Below are positions 1 through 8,625 of a DNA stretch of 64,000 bases, in pieces. The stretch comes from Cyclobacteriaceae bacterium (lineage in GTDB: Bacteria > Bacteroidota > Bacteroidia > Cytophagales > Cyclobacteriaceae): assembly GCA_023151255.1 (NCBI GenBank), contig JAKLJG010000012.1:17217-81216 (forward strand), read 5' to 3'. Under the pieces are notes generated by a model. The model searched no databases and was not told where the DNA came from. It saw nothing but the letters and a program-made list of their open reading frames with translations. Each line of letters starts with the position of its first letter. Position 1 is the first letter of the stretch. The position numbers and the translations under genes are program-made.

Positions 1-1449
1 AGCCAGTTCCTGGTCGAAGTAATACTTCTGGATAAACGCCACGATTACGCTTTTCGATACTTTTGAATAATAGTTGCTGATACTTACCGGCCCGATGATG
101 TAGCAATAATCCGGGTTGGAAACCAATACCGTAAGAATGCCCCGCCATAATAAAAACAAGGGGAGCCGTTTGTTTTGATACTCCGGGATGATAAATGACC
201 GACCCAGTTCAATGGCGTTGTTCAATACAGGAACGATGCCATCTTTCATTTTAAATAGGGTGTTGGTATAGAATCCTTTTCGGCCGTACTTTTTAATTAT
301 AACATTGCCCTTACCGATGCGGTAGGCACCAACCAGCCTGGAGGCTTCGCGATCGTATAAGAACAGATGCTCGTAGTACTCATCAAACTGATCAAGATCA
401 ATTTTTTTATTGGTGCCTTCTCCTTCCTGTCGGAAAGTCAGTTCGCGCAACCGGCCTATCTCCAACAGAATATTCGGTATAGCCTTCGCGGGCGCCAGGT
501 AAACATCAAAGTTCTGCTGGCTGAACAGTTTTAAATGCGTAATTTTTTCTATTTCCTGCTCAAGTAGTTCAGGGCTTATGCCTTCGGTAACCGGTTGTGG
601 CCTGTTTAGTTTTGGGATGGTTACCAGGTTTTTCTTTTTACTTATAGCAAGCCCCAACGAATAGGTACGGGCTCTTAAAAATGCACTGAACTGGTCGATG
701 CTTTTTATTTCATCCTGCTCGTCCACGGTTATCGGATTACCGATGCGAATGCGCATGGCAAAATCTTTTGCGTGGGTTAATTCGTGTGGCAGGCGCAGCG
801 TGCGCAAGGACGGATGAATACGCCCTAACAAATGAAACGACCAACTGTTGTGCCCGTGAAAATAAATAGGGATAACGGGCACTCTTGCATTTTTGATCAG
901 TTTAATAGCCGGCTTTTGCCAAGCTTTGTCGGTTATACCATTTGCATTCCGTTGGCGGGTAGAAACCTCACCGGCCGGAAAGATGCCTAGTGGCATGCCG
1001 TCTTCAACATGTTTTCGGGCAAACTTCATTCCTGCAATGCTGGAGGCCACCTCTCTGTAATCCTCAAACGGATTAACGGCAATAAAAAAATCGCTGATAG
1101 GCTCAATTTTTTTCAGCAGGAAGTTGGCAAGTACTTTGTAGTCGGGTCGCTTGCGCGCAATCAATTCAATCAATGCCAGCCCGTCAATGCCCCCATAAGG
1201 ATGGTTTGAAATAGTAATGAAAGCACCTTTTTTTGGGATACGCGCCAACTCATTCTCATCGATTTCTAATTTAATATTGCGTTTTCTGAAATAGGCCCGG
1301 GTAAAGTCAATACCCTTGTAATCATACAACGCTTCATATAGTTTGTTCAGGTCGTGTAATCCGGCAAATTGCATAAGACCGCCAGCCACCAGTTTATTAC
1401 GGATGCCTGTTGCCTTGCTGAAATCGGCTACTGTAATCAGCGGCTTCAT
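1..1449 (-). CDS. Bifunctional lysophospholipid acyltransferase / N-acyltransferase (OlsF-like), 3' end outside window
   Basis: The reverse-strand frame is open from the ATG at 1449 to the window edge (483 codons), so the C-terminus is missing. The N-terminal half is a PlsC-type acyltransferase: the motif NHPYGGIDG lies near residue 82 and an FPAGEVS motif follows. The second half (from about residue 290) resembles the GNAT-like OlsB/hemolysin N-acyltransferases, with the segment IGPVSISNYYS close to the edge. In OlsF enzymes one protein first N-acylates an amino acid (ornithine or glycine) and then O-acylates the product, giving phosphate-free membrane aminolipids. The domain order here matches OlsF; the amino-acid substrate cannot be told. 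It would act at the inner membrane. The divergent or downstream partners lie outside the window. Confidence 0.75.
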   Translation of the reverse strand, partial: MKPLITVADFSKATGIRNKLVAGGLMQFAGLHDLNKLYEALYDYKGIDFTRAYFRKRNIKLEIDENELARIPKKGAFITISNHPYGGIDGLALIELIARKRPDYKVLANFLLKKIEPISDFFIAVNPFEDYREVASSIAGMKFARKHVEDGMPLGIFPAGEVSTRQRNANGITDKAWQKPAIKLIKNARVPVIPIYFHGHNSWSFHLLGRIHPSLRTLRLPHELTHAKDFAMRIRIGNPITVDEQDEIKSIDQFSAFLRARTYSLGLAISKKKNLVTIPKLNRPQPVTEGISPELLEQEIEKITHLKLFSQQNFDVYLAPAKAIPNILLEIGRLRELTFRQEGEGTNKKIDLDQFDEYYEHLFLYDREASRLVGAYRIGKGNVIIKKYGRKGFYTNTLFKMKDGIVPVLNNAIELGRSFIIPEYQNKRLPLFLLWRGILTVLVSNPDYCYIIGPVSISNYYSKVSKSVIVAFIQKYYFDQELA

Positions 1450-1479
1450 GCTTTTAAATTTTACCGGGATTGGTAAAAA

Positions 1480-1755
1480 TTAATTCGTTTTTTTTGTTTT
1501 AAAGGCGGCCTTCACCGCTCTCTCCAGTTCCTCGCCTGCTTTTTTTAAACTCGCTTCCACCTCTTTCCAGCGCTCTTTGTCGTTCGCTTCTTTTTTCAAC
1601 TTCTCGGCCGATTGCTTCAGTTCTTTGTACTTCTGCTCGAATTCCTTGTTCAGTTTCTGGCCTGCTTCATTCAGTTCGGCCATAAACTGATCCATCTTTT
1701 TACCAAAGTTCTGGAATGCCTTTTCGGCTGTTCCCTGCTGTTGTTTCTGTGCCAT
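1480..1755 (-). CDS. Small charged coiled-coil protein, unknown function
   Basis: A 91-residue protein made almost entirely of Lys, Glu, Gln and Ala, with no signal peptide or membrane segment. The spacing of hydrophobic residues (FQNFGKKMDQFMAEL onward) predicts one long amphipathic helix or coiled coil. It starts 56 bases from the divergent gene at 1812 and ends 30 bases before the acyltransferase start at 1449, so it could be co-transcribed with that gene. I do not recognise the family. Low sequence complexity makes homology claims unsafe, but the clean start, stop and position support a real gene. Confidence 0.6.
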   Translation of the reverse strand: MAQKQQQGTAEKAFQNFGKKMDQFMAELNEAGQKLNKEFEQKYKELKQSAEKLKKEANDKERWKEVEASLKKAGEELERAVKAAFKTKKTN

Positions 1756-1811
1756 AATTTTTTTGGATTTAAAAGTTAGTAACTTTCAACGCAACCTCAA
1801 GCCCCCAGGTT

Positions 1812-2498
1812 ATGAACACCGATCAGGATCACCTCGATTTTATTACAAAACTGCTTGAAACAAAATCAACCGCCAAGCAAAAAACCTATAAATTTTTGCT
1901 CGATGCTTTCGCTGTATTGAAAGCCGAATCAAAGCGCATTATTACGGAAATCCGGAAAAAAGCCCATCCGGATGATACCGATGTTACCGTGGACTTTACC
2001 GATGTAAGCGAACACGAATTTCATGTAAAGCTGGCCGGTGACTTGTTGATTTTTGTACTGCACACCAACGTGGTCACTTTTGATGAAGAACACTTTGTTA
2101 TGAAAGATCCGTACATTCTTCAGAATGAATGCAACCGGTATTTCGGGCAGATCAACATCTACAACTTCATGGCCGATTCGCTCAAGTTCAACCGCGTGAA
2201 TGATCCGGGCTATTTACTGGCCCGGCTCATGGTTAACCACGAGAACCGGTTCTTTGTTGAAGGCGAAGGCCAGGTGGCTCGTTTGTTCAATAAAGTTTCA
2301 GAGGGGCCGTTAACGCACGAGTTTCTGAATGGTTTAATAAAACTGGTGTTGGCTTTGGCTATTGAAAACGATTTAATGGCTCCTCCTTACCCGCAGGTTA
2401 AATTTATCACCCTCTATCAAAAACTTGAGCATACACCCGATTTGGGCGGAGGGCAGAAAATCGGTTTTCGTATGAGTTACCAGGATAAAACCAGATGA
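1812..2498 (+). CDS. Conserved-looking cytoplasmic protein of unknown function
   Basis: A 228-residue soluble protein with no signal peptide, no membrane segment and no motif I recognise. Composition and codon use match the neighbouring housekeeping genes, so it is probably native. The N-terminal 50 residues are helical and Lys-rich. The middle mixes strands and aromatic residues (FHVKLAGDLLIFVLHTNVV). The C-terminus holds a Pro/Gly-rich stretch (MAPPYPQVKFI). It is transcribed toward the mini-lipoprotein and cmk, with a 49-base gap, and may head that short operon. No function is assigned. Confidence 0.7.
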   Translation: MNTDQDHLDFITKLLETKSTAKQKTYKFLLDAFAVLKAESKRIITEIRKKAHPDDTDVTVDFTDVSEHEFHVKLAGDLLIFVLHTNVVTFDEEHFVMKDPYILQNECNRYFGQINIYNFMADSLKFNRVNDPGYLLARLMVNHENRFFVEGEGQVARLFNKVSEGPLTHEFLNGLIKLVLALAIENDLMAPPYPQVKFITLYQKLEHTPDLGGGQKIGFRMSYQDKTR

Positions 2499-2547
2499 AT
2501 TGCGATTCGGTTGCGCAGCACTGCACGGCATTCTATATTGCCGCTGA

Positions 2548-2679
2548 ATGCGGCTCATGAAACGATTTACTTTATTGTTAATGATCAGTGCCCTGCTGGC
2601 CTTTAGCTGCGCATCCAGCAAAAAGAACAAGCGGCTAAAGCCCGGCAAGCCTATTCCCTGTCCGTTAAAAGACTGCTGA
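2548..2679 (+). CDS. Mini-lipoprotein (43 aa, or 40 aa from the ATG at 2557)
   Basis: A very short open frame ends three bases before the cmk start. It has a basic N-terminus (MKRF), a hydrophobic stretch and a Cys at residue 21 in the context LAFSC, which is a loose lipobox. A short Lys-rich mature part ending CPLKDC follows. If processed at Cys21 the mature peptide would be 23 residues with two further cysteines. The start at 2557 gives a more typical signal sequence. Tight spacing with cmk suggests co-transcription. The role is unknown; the call rests on the signal-like N-terminus and the position only. Confidence 0.5.
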   Translation: MRLMKRFTLLLMISALLAFSCASSKKNKRLKPGKPIPCPLKDC

Positions 2680-2681
2680 TC

Positions 2682-3368
2682 ATGCTTAACAAAATCATCA
2701 TCGCCATTGATGGGTATTCGGCATGCGGTAAAAGCACCACCGCGCGGCAAGCTGCCCGGATTTTAGGCTACCGGTACATCGATTCCGGAGCAATGTACCG
2801 TGCTGTTACGATGTTCTTTCTTGATCACCATGTAGCGCTAACGAATCCAAAAGAAGTTAGTCGCGCGCTCCAAAAGGTGTCTATCTCTTTTAAAGTAAAT
2901 GCAAAAGGGTTGAGTGAGACCTACCTGAACGGACTTAATGTTGAACAGGAGATACGCGACATCCGTGTTTCGGAACACGTAAGCCAGGTAAGCACAATAA
3001 AAGAGGTGCGCCAGGCCATGGTTGAACAACAACGGAAGATGGGCAAAGACAAAGCCCTTGTTATGGATGGCCGCGATATAGGTACGGTGGTTTTTCCGCA
3101 GGCCGAGCTAAAATTTTTTATGACGGCCGACATCCTGGTGCGGGCCTTTCGCAGGCAGCGCGAACTGCTCGAAAAGGATATTATGGTTGATTTGGATTCT
3201 GTGATTGAGAATATACAGGAACGTGATCGTATTGACACCACCCGGTTAGAAAGCCCCTTGCGCAAGGCGCCCGATTCCATTGTTATTGATACCACCCACA
3301 TCACCATCAGCGAGCAGGTGGATGAGGTGGTAAGACGGGCCATCTCAGCGATGGTAAAAAGCCGCTAA
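2682..3368 (+). CDS. cmk: Cytidylate kinase
   Basis: Phosphorylates CMP and dCMP with ATP, recycling cytidine nucleotides in the cytoplasm. The 228-residue length fits the family. The P-loop GYSACGKST is at residues 11-19, followed by the CMP-binding region YIDSGAMYRAVT. The segment VMDGRDIGTVVFPQA is the conserved DGRDIGT motif, and the LID region holds REL and DRIDTTR. It follows the mini-lipoprotein by two bases. The next gene, nqrA, begins 77 bases downstream with its own promoter-like sequence, so the two are probably separate units. Confidence 0.95.
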   Translation: MLNKIIIAIDGYSACGKSTTARQAARILGYRYIDSGAMYRAVTMFFLDHHVALTNPKEVSRALQKVSISFKVNAKGLSETYLNGLNVEQEIRDIRVSEHVSQVSTIKEVRQAMVEQQRKMGKDKALVMDGRDIGTVVFPQAELKFFMTADILVRAFRRQRELLEKDIMVDLDSVIENIQERDRIDTTRLESPLRKAPDSIVIDTTHITISEQVDEVVRRAISAMVKSR

Positions 3369-3383
3369 AGCATAGCGCAAAGC

Positions 3384-3414
3384 CTTTTTAATGTCAGATT
3401 TATGGTTAATTTTG
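3384..3414 (+). promoter_or_regulatory. Candidate Bacteroidota-type promoter of the nqr operon
   Basis: The box TAATTTTG at 3407-3414 fits the Bacteroidota -7 consensus TAnnTTTG. A T-rich CTTT at 3384-3387 sits 19 bases upstream, where a TTTG -33 box is expected. Transcription would begin near 3420, about 25 bases before the nqrA start. The -33 match is weak, so this is a prediction. Confidence 0.45.
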
Positions 3415-3445
3415 CCACCGTTCAAAATTCAAAACCACTGCTGGC

Positions 3446-4810
3446 ATGGGCAAATTTATCCGGTTAAAGAAGGGCTTTGACATCAATCTTGCCGGTAAAG
3501 CCGCTTCAACAATCGCTTCGCTTGATCAACCCGAAACCTTTGCTGTTAAACCTACTGATTTTCATGGCATTTACATGCCCAAACCGGTGGTAAAGGAAGG
3601 CGACCAGGTAAAAGCCGGCTCTGTTTTATTTCACGATAAAAAGAATGAACAAATTGTTTTTACTGCCCCGGTAAGTGGGGAGGTGGTTGAAATAAAACGA
3701 GGTGAAAAGCGAAAACTGCTCGAAATAAAAATACTGGCCGATAAAAATATCGAATACCTTTCCTTTAACAGGTACTCTGTAAGCGAACTGGCCGGCCTTA
3801 CCCGCGAAAAAGCTCTTGAACAACTGCTTGCCAGTGGCGTGTGGGTAAATATCATTCAGCGTCCGTTTGGCGTTGTGGCCGACCCGGCTGAAAAACCCAA
3901 ATCAATTTTTATTTCGGCTTTCGATTCAGGCCCCCTGGCACCCGACTATAACATTCTGTTTAAGGGACAGGAACAGTTTTTTCAGGCGGGTATTGATGTG
4001 TTGAAAAAATTTACACCCGGCCCGGTGCATGTTAATGTGCATAGCGGGCGCGAAATATCTCCGGTGTTTTCGCAGGTAAAAGGAGTTGAGTTAAATAAGT
4101 TTTCAGGTCCGCATCCGTCCGGCTGTGTTGGGGTTCAAATCCATCACCTTGACCCGGTAAACAAAGGCAATGTGGTATGGACCATCAATCCACAAGGTGT
4201 TATTCAAATAGGAAAGTTGTTTTTGAATGGCGTTTACGATGCCTCCCGGATAATTGCAGTTGCCGGTTCGGAAGTAAAAAATCCGCAGTACTATAAAACC
4301 TACACCGGAGCCTGCGTTAAAAAGTTTCTCGACAACAACCTTAAACAAAATCACGTACGGGTTGTTTCGGGTAATGTACTTACAGGAACAAGCATTGGGC
4401 CTGAAGGCTATATCGGGTTTTTCGATCACCTGGTAACAGTAATCCCCGAAGGCGACTACTATGAATTTTTGGGATGGATCAAGCCCACCGTAAATAAAAT
4501 AAGTTTTCAGCGGGCATTTGGCCTGTTATCGTTCTTAACTCCTAAAAAGGAATTTGTTGCCGACAGCAACACGCGGGGCGAACCGCGCGCATTTGTGCAA
4601 ACCGGTGTGTTCGAAAAAGTAACCCCAATGGATATTCTTCCTACTTACCTGATCAAAGCAATCATTGCCGAAGATTATGATGAGATGGAAGCCCTGGGTA
4701 TTTATGAAGTAATTGAAGAAGACCTGGCCTTGTGCGAGTTTGTGGATGTATCCAAACACAACGTGCAGGAAATTTTACGAGAAGGAATAGATTTAATACG
4801 GAACAGCTAA
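3446..4810 (+). CDS. nqrA: Na+-translocating NADH:quinone reductase subunit A
   Basis: Peripheral subunit of the Na+-pumping NADH:quinone oxidoreductase, involved in the quinone site on the cytoplasmic face. The protein is 454 residues, normal for the family. It opens with the typical NqrA N-terminus (KKGFDINLAGKA) and has the biotinyl-lipoyl-like segment GDQVKAGSVLFHDK and the conserved GPHPSGCVGVQIHH. No transmembrane helix is seen, as expected. It is the first gene of nqrABCDE; nqrB begins five bases after its stop. Confidence 0.95.
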   Translation: MGKFIRLKKGFDINLAGKAASTIASLDQPETFAVKPTDFHGIYMPKPVVKEGDQVKAGSVLFHDKKNEQIVFTAPVSGEVVEIKRGEKRKLLEIKILADKNIEYLSFNRYSVSELAGLTREKALEQLLASGVWVNIIQRPFGVVADPAEKPKSIFISAFDSGPLAPDYNILFKGQEQFFQAGIDVLKKFTPGPVHVNVHSGREISPVFSQVKGVELNKFSGPHPSGCVGVQIHHLDPVNKGNVVWTINPQGVIQIGKLFLNGVYDASRIIAVAGSEVKNPQYYKTYTGACVKKFLDNNLKQNHVRVVSGNVLTGTSIGPEGYIGFFDHLVTVIPEGDYYEFLGWIKPTVNKISFQRAFGLLSFLTPKKEFVADSNTRGEPRAFVQTGVFEKVTPMDILPTYLIKAIIAEDYDEMEALGIYEVIEEDLALCEFVDVSKHNVQEILREGIDLIRNS

Positions 4811-4815
4811 GCACC

Positions 4816-6009
4816 ATGAAGTTTTTGCGACAAGTATTTGATAAAGCAAAGCACAACTTTGAACGGGGCGGAAAGTACCACAAGTATTTCTACCTCTTCG
4901 AGGCCATTGATACGTTTAATTTCTCACCCAATACGGTAACACCTGCCAAAGGCGCACAGATACGCGATGCTATTGACCTTAAACGGCTGATGATGACGGT
5001 AGTCATTGCCATGATACCCTGCTTGCTGTTTGGCATCTGGAATGTTGGACACCAGCATTTTCTGGCAACCGGAGCGGCTGGCTCCAACGGAGATAAAATA
5101 GTGATCGGGCTTATACAGGTACTGCCTATTGTAATTGTTGCGTACGCAGCCGGGGGGTTGGTTGAGGTAGTATTTGCAATTATTCGCAAGCACCCCATCA
5201 ACGAAGGGTACCTGGTAACCGGCATGCTCATCCCCCTGGTGATGCCGCCTGATATTCCGCTGTGGCAGGTTGCCGTGGCCTCCATCTTTGCCGTGGTTAT
5301 TGCTAAGGAAGCATTTGGCGGAACGGGTATGAATATTCTGAATGTGGCATTAACCGCCCGCGCCTTTTTATACTTTGCTTACCCAACTGATATTTCCGGT
5401 GAAGTATGGACCTACCTGGGCGATGGCGCCAAAACGGTGGCCGGCTATTCAGGGGCCACACCGCTGGCTGTTGCAGCTGCTTCAACCGGTAATGTAGTTA
5501 ATGACCTTTCAAATTTTGGTGCAGGCTGGGCCAATGAGATTTATAGTTTCAGTAACATGTTCTTCGGCTTTATGCCCGGCTGCATTGGCGAAACCTCTAC
5601 ACTAATGTGTTTAATAGGTGCGGCAATTCTGATTATGACTGGTGTGGGCAGTTGGAAAATTATTGTAAGTGTATTTGCCGGTGCCTATGGCATGGGGTTG
5701 TTTCTGAATATGCTTGGTACCAACACCTTTATGCAGATGCCGGCCCACTACCACCTGGTTATGGGCGGTTTGGCGTTTGGAGCCGTTTTCATGGCTACCG
5801 ACCCCGTAACGGCCGCACAAACCGAAGCAGGAAAATGGGTTTACGGCCTTTTGATTGGTATATTAACGGTGCTTATCCGGGTGTTTAACCCGGCTTACCC
5901 GGAAGGCATTATGCTGGCCATTTTGCTGATGAACGTATTTGCACCGCTGATTGATTATGCCGTGGTTAGTGCAAACAAAAAACGCAGATTGAAACGTGCG
6001 ACAGTCTAA
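4816..6009 (+). CDS. nqrB: Na+-translocating NADH:quinone reductase subunit B
   Basis: Integral membrane subunit that carries covalent FMN and riboflavin and forms part of the sodium channel. The start at 4816 (MKFLRQVFDK) was chosen because it lies just after the nqrA stop and gives the normal length of 397 residues; the frame is open further upstream but that part overlaps nqrA. The flavinylation motif SGAT is at residues 212-215 (Thr215). Many hydrophobic helices follow from residue 57. The gene overlaps nqrC by 14 bases, suggesting translational coupling. Confidence 0.95.
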   Translation: MKFLRQVFDKAKHNFERGGKYHKYFYLFEAIDTFNFSPNTVTPAKGAQIRDAIDLKRLMMTVVIAMIPCLLFGIWNVGHQHFLATGAAGSNGDKIVIGLIQVLPIVIVAYAAGGLVEVVFAIIRKHPINEGYLVTGMLIPLVMPPDIPLWQVAVASIFAVVIAKEAFGGTGMNILNVALTARAFLYFAYPTDISGEVWTYLGDGAKTVAGYSGATPLAVAAASTGNVVNDLSNFGAGWANEIYSFSNMFFGFMPGCIGETSTLMCLIGAAILIMTGVGSWKIIVSVFAGAYGMGLFLNMLGTNTFMQMPAHYHLVMGGLAFGAVFMATDPVTAAQTEAGKWVYGLLIGILTVLIRVFNPAYPEGIMLAILLMNVFAPLIDYAVVSANKKRRLKRATV

Positions 6010-6706
6010 TCTTTATATCGTCATGTATGCAGCCATCGTCACCATTGTGTCGGGGGGGCTGCTGGCTATTGCTTCCGAAGGATTAAAGGAACGCCAACAG
6101 GCCAATATTGAACTGGAACGGAAATCCAATATTCTCTCAACCGTAATGGCTATTGGTAAAGATGTGAACGTAGCGCAAGAATACGACAAACGGGTAAAGG
6201 CGTTTGTGGTAGACTTTGCCGGCAATGAAGTGGCCGGGGTATCGCCTGCCAGCGTAAATATTGAAGCAGAGTATAAAAAGCCGGCCGAAAAAAGGCTGTT
6301 GCCTGTGTATGAATTCCGGAATGCCGAAGGCCATATTGAATATGTTGTGCTGCCGCTGCACGGATTCGGGTTGTGGGATAAAATCTGGGGGTATGTTGCT
6401 CTCCAATCCGATTTAAATACCATTCAGGGGACAGTATTCCAGCACAAAGGCGAAACACCCGGGCTGGGAGCCCGCATTGCCTCGGCCGAAATACAGGATC
6501 GGTACAAAGGCAAAAAAGTTTTTGAAGGCGAGCAGCTTGCCTCGGTAGAAATGATGAAGGGCGAAGGCAATGATTATTCAACCGATCCGCACAAAGTGGA
6601 TGGCATGTCGGGCGCCACGCTTACCGGCAAAGGCGTAAACAACATGCTCAAAGATTACCTGGCCTGTTATTCGAACTACATCAAAAAGGTGAAAAACAAC
6701 CCATAA
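5996..6706 (+). CDS. nqrC: Na+-translocating NADH:quinone reductase subunit C
   Basis: Subunit with one N-terminal membrane helix (residues 6-27) and a periplasmic FMN domain that passes electrons toward NqrB. The covalent FMN attachment motif SGAT is at 205-208 (Thr208) in the context [14 protein letters not shown]. The family motif [10 protein letters not shown] is also present. Length 236 residues. It overlaps nqrB at its start and ends five bases before nqrD. Flavinylation in this family needs ApbE, and no apbE gene is in the window. Confidence 0.95.
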   Translation: MRQSNLYIVMYAAIVTIVSGGLLAIASEGLKERQQANIELERKSNILSTVMAIGKDVNVAQEYDKRVKAFVVDFAGNEVAGVSPASVNIEAEYKKPAEKRLLPVYEFRNAEGHIEYVVLPLHGFGLWDKIWGYVALQSDLNTIQGTVFQHKGETPGLGARIASAEIQDRYKGKKVFEGEQLASVEMMKGEGNDYSTDPHKVDGMSGATLTGKGVNNMLKDYLACYSNYIKKVKNNP

Positions 6707-6711
6707 GAACT

Positions 6712-7371
6712 ATGAGCACCGTTGCAGAAGTTGTACAGGAGAAGAAAAGCGAACCGCTCTTTTCAAAGAAGAACAGAAAGTTGTTAACCCATCCGCTGGA
6801 CATTAACAACCCGATTACCGTTCAGGTATTGGGTATCTGTTCGGCCCTGGCGGTAACTACACAAATGAAGCCTGCTTTTATTATGGCCATTAGCTTAACG
6901 GTGGTAACGGCCAGTTCAAATGTGGCCATTTCGTTGATGCGCAACACCATCCCATCACGGATACGCATTATTGTACAGCTTGCTATTGTGGCTTCGTGGG
7001 TAATTCTGGTTGACCAGGTGCTGAAAGCTTATGTTTATGATGTATCCAAGCAGTTATCGGTATTTGTCGGCCTCATCATCACCAACTGTATTGTAATGGG
7101 CCGGCTTGAAGCATTTGCCATGGGCAATAAAGTAGGTCCTTCATTTTTGGACGGGCTGGGCAACGGTTTCGGGTATGGCATCATCCTGATGATCGTGGCC
7201 TTCTTCCGCGAACTGCTCGGCTCGGGTGCATTGTTTGGATTTAAAATTTTTGAATCGGTCGGACTGCACTACAAGGGTAACGGACTGATGTTATTACCGG
7301 CCGGAGCGTGTATAATAGTTGGAATTATCATTTGGGTTCAGCGAGCATTAAACGGATACAGGGAAGGTTAA
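6712..7371 (+). CDS. nqrD: Na+-translocating NADH:quinone reductase subunit D
   Basis: Polytopic membrane subunit (219 residues, about six helices) that with NqrE holds the intramembrane iron-sulfur site. The conserved [14 protein letters not shown] segment supplies the cysteine of one half-site. The sequence follows the NqrD/RnfE family, with a family-typical stretch ([20 protein letters not shown]). It sits in the expected operon order, 12 bases before nqrE. Confidence 0.95.
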   Translation: MSTVAEVVQEKKSEPLFSKKNRKLLTHPLDINNPITVQVLGICSALAVTTQMKPAFIMAISLTVVTASSNVAISLMRNTIPSRIRIIVQLAIVASWVILVDQVLKAYVYDVSKQLSVFVGLIITNCIVMGRLEAFAMGNKVGPSFLDGLGNGFGYGIILMIVAFFRELLGSGALFGFKIFESVGLHYKGNGLMLLPAGACIIVGIIIWVQRALNGYREG

Positions 7372-7383
7372 CAACTAAGCATT

Positions 7384-7998
7384 ATGGAAAACTTAATCAG
7401 CATCGGGGTTCGATCCATTTTCGTTGATAACATGATTTTTGCCTATTTTCTGGGTATGTGTTCATACCTGGCTGTTTCAAAAAAGGTAAAAACAGCGTTT
7501 GGACTGGGCTTGGCGGTAATCTTTGTGCTGGGTGTTACCATCCCCATTAACTGGATCATTCAGAATTATATTCTTACCGAAGGCGCGCTGAGTTGGGTAA
7601 GCCCGGAATTTGCCTCAGTGGATCTGTCTTTTCTGCAATTCATCGTGTTTATTGCTGTGATTGCCGCCATGGTACAGCTTACTGAAATGGCCGTTGAGAA
7701 ATTCTCACCGGCTTTGTATGGTTCGCTCGGTATCTTTCTGCCATTAATTGCGGTGAACTGCGCCATCCTGGGGGGGTCGTTGTTTATGGTGGGCCGTTCG
7801 TACACGCTTGGTGAGGCCACTGTTTTTGGTTTTGGCAGCGGCATCGGCTGGCTGCTAGCCATTGTGGCGCTGGCCGGGGTGCGCGAAAAAATGAAGTACT
7901 CGCATGTGCCCGGCCCGCTGAAGGGCCTGGGTATTACGTTTATCCTGGTGGGCCTGATGTCGTTTGGCTTTCTGAGCTTCCTCGGCTTCTCGATTTAA
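7384..7998 (+). CDS. nqrE: Na+-translocating NADH:quinone reductase subunit E
   Basis: Polytopic membrane subunit (204 residues) paired with NqrD; it belongs to the NqrE/RnfA family. The [16 protein letters not shown] segment carries the conserved cysteine that, with NqrD, coordinates an iron-sulfur centre in the membrane. A strong terminator begins 22 bases after the stop, so the operon ends here and nqrF, normally next, is absent. Confidence 0.95.
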   Translation: MENLISIGVRSIFVDNMIFAYFLGMCSYLAVSKKVKTAFGLGLAVIFVLGVTIPINWIIQNYILTEGALSWVSPEFASVDLSFLQFIVFIAVIAAMVQLTEMAVEKFSPALYGSLGIFLPLIAVNCAILGGSLFMVGRSYTLGEATVFGFGSGIGWLLAIVALAGVREKMKYSHVPGPLKGLGITFILVGLMSFGFLSFLGFSI

Positions 7999-8020
7999 AC
8001 AGTACTAATAATGTTCAACT

Positions 8021-8058
8021 AACCTCTGCTTCGGTTTCAGCAGAGGTTTTTTATTTTT
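8021..8058 (+). terminator. Rho-independent terminator of nqrABCDE
   Basis: A perfect ten-base stem (AACCTCTGCT at 8021-8030, AGCAGAGGTT at 8039-8048) encloses an eight-base loop and runs into a T-rich tract. It ends the nqr operon before the DUF502 gene. Confidence 0.85.
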
Positions 8059-8072
8059 AAACTAAAACGTAT

Positions 8073-8618
8073 ATGATTTCGAAAATTGCCCGCTATTTTT
8101 TTAACGGTACGTTGTTTATTGTACCGTTGGTCGCCACTATCTATTTTATCATCGAGGCGTTTCAATGGCTTGACTCCCGGCTCAACCTGCCTTACCCCGG
8201 TGTAGGGTTTTTGATTATCCTTACAGTAATTACATTGTTTGGTTATTTCACAACCAACTTTGCCTTTAAAACTTTTTCTGATTGGTTCGAACAAATAATC
8301 GGGCGAATACCCCTGATTAAACTGATTTATTCTTCCATCAAGGATCTGATGTCGGCCTTTGTGGGCGAGAAGCGAAAGTTCGATAAACCCGTGTTGGTTA
8401 TGATTAACAAAGAGAACCAGTTGTACCGCGTTGGCTTTATTACCCAAAATGATTTAACCAACCTGGGTTTGCAGGATATGATTGCCGTGTACATACCGCA
8501 GTCGTACACCATGGCAGGTGATCATTTTGTGGTGCCGAAAGAGAACATTAAGCCGCTAAATGTATCGGGTGCGGTGGCCATGAAGTTTATTGTATCGGGC
8601 GGGGTAAGCGGGTTTTAA
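8073..8618 (+). CDS. DUF502 family membrane protein
   Basis: A 181-residue protein with two N-terminal hydrophobic helices (about residues 9-27 and 41-65). A soluble part follows with the family signature RIPLIKLIYSSIKDL and a C-terminal beta-rich region (PQSYTMAGDHFVVP). DUF502 proteins are widespread inner-membrane proteins without a settled function. It follows the nqr terminator, so it should have its own promoter, and it converges on mnmA with only seven bases between their ends. Confidence 0.85.
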   Translation: MISKIARYFFNGTLFIVPLVATIYFIIEAFQWLDSRLNLPYPGVGFLIILTVITLFGYFTTNFAFKTFSDWFEQIIGRIPLIKLIYSSIKDLMSAFVGEKRKFDKPVLVMINKENQLYRVGFITQNDLTNLGLQDMIAVYIPQSYTMAGDHFVVPKENIKPLNVSGAVAMKFIVSGGVSGF

Positions 8619-8625
8619 AGCAACA

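Noticed and set aside
4732..4815. Upstream extension of the nqrB frame
   Set aside because: It lies inside nqrA and its residues do not match NqrB; the ATG at 4816 gives the correct length.
8280..8300. GGTTCGAA sequence as a tRNA T-loop
   Set aside because: It lies in the coding frame of the DUF502 gene and has no acceptor or anticodon arms around it.
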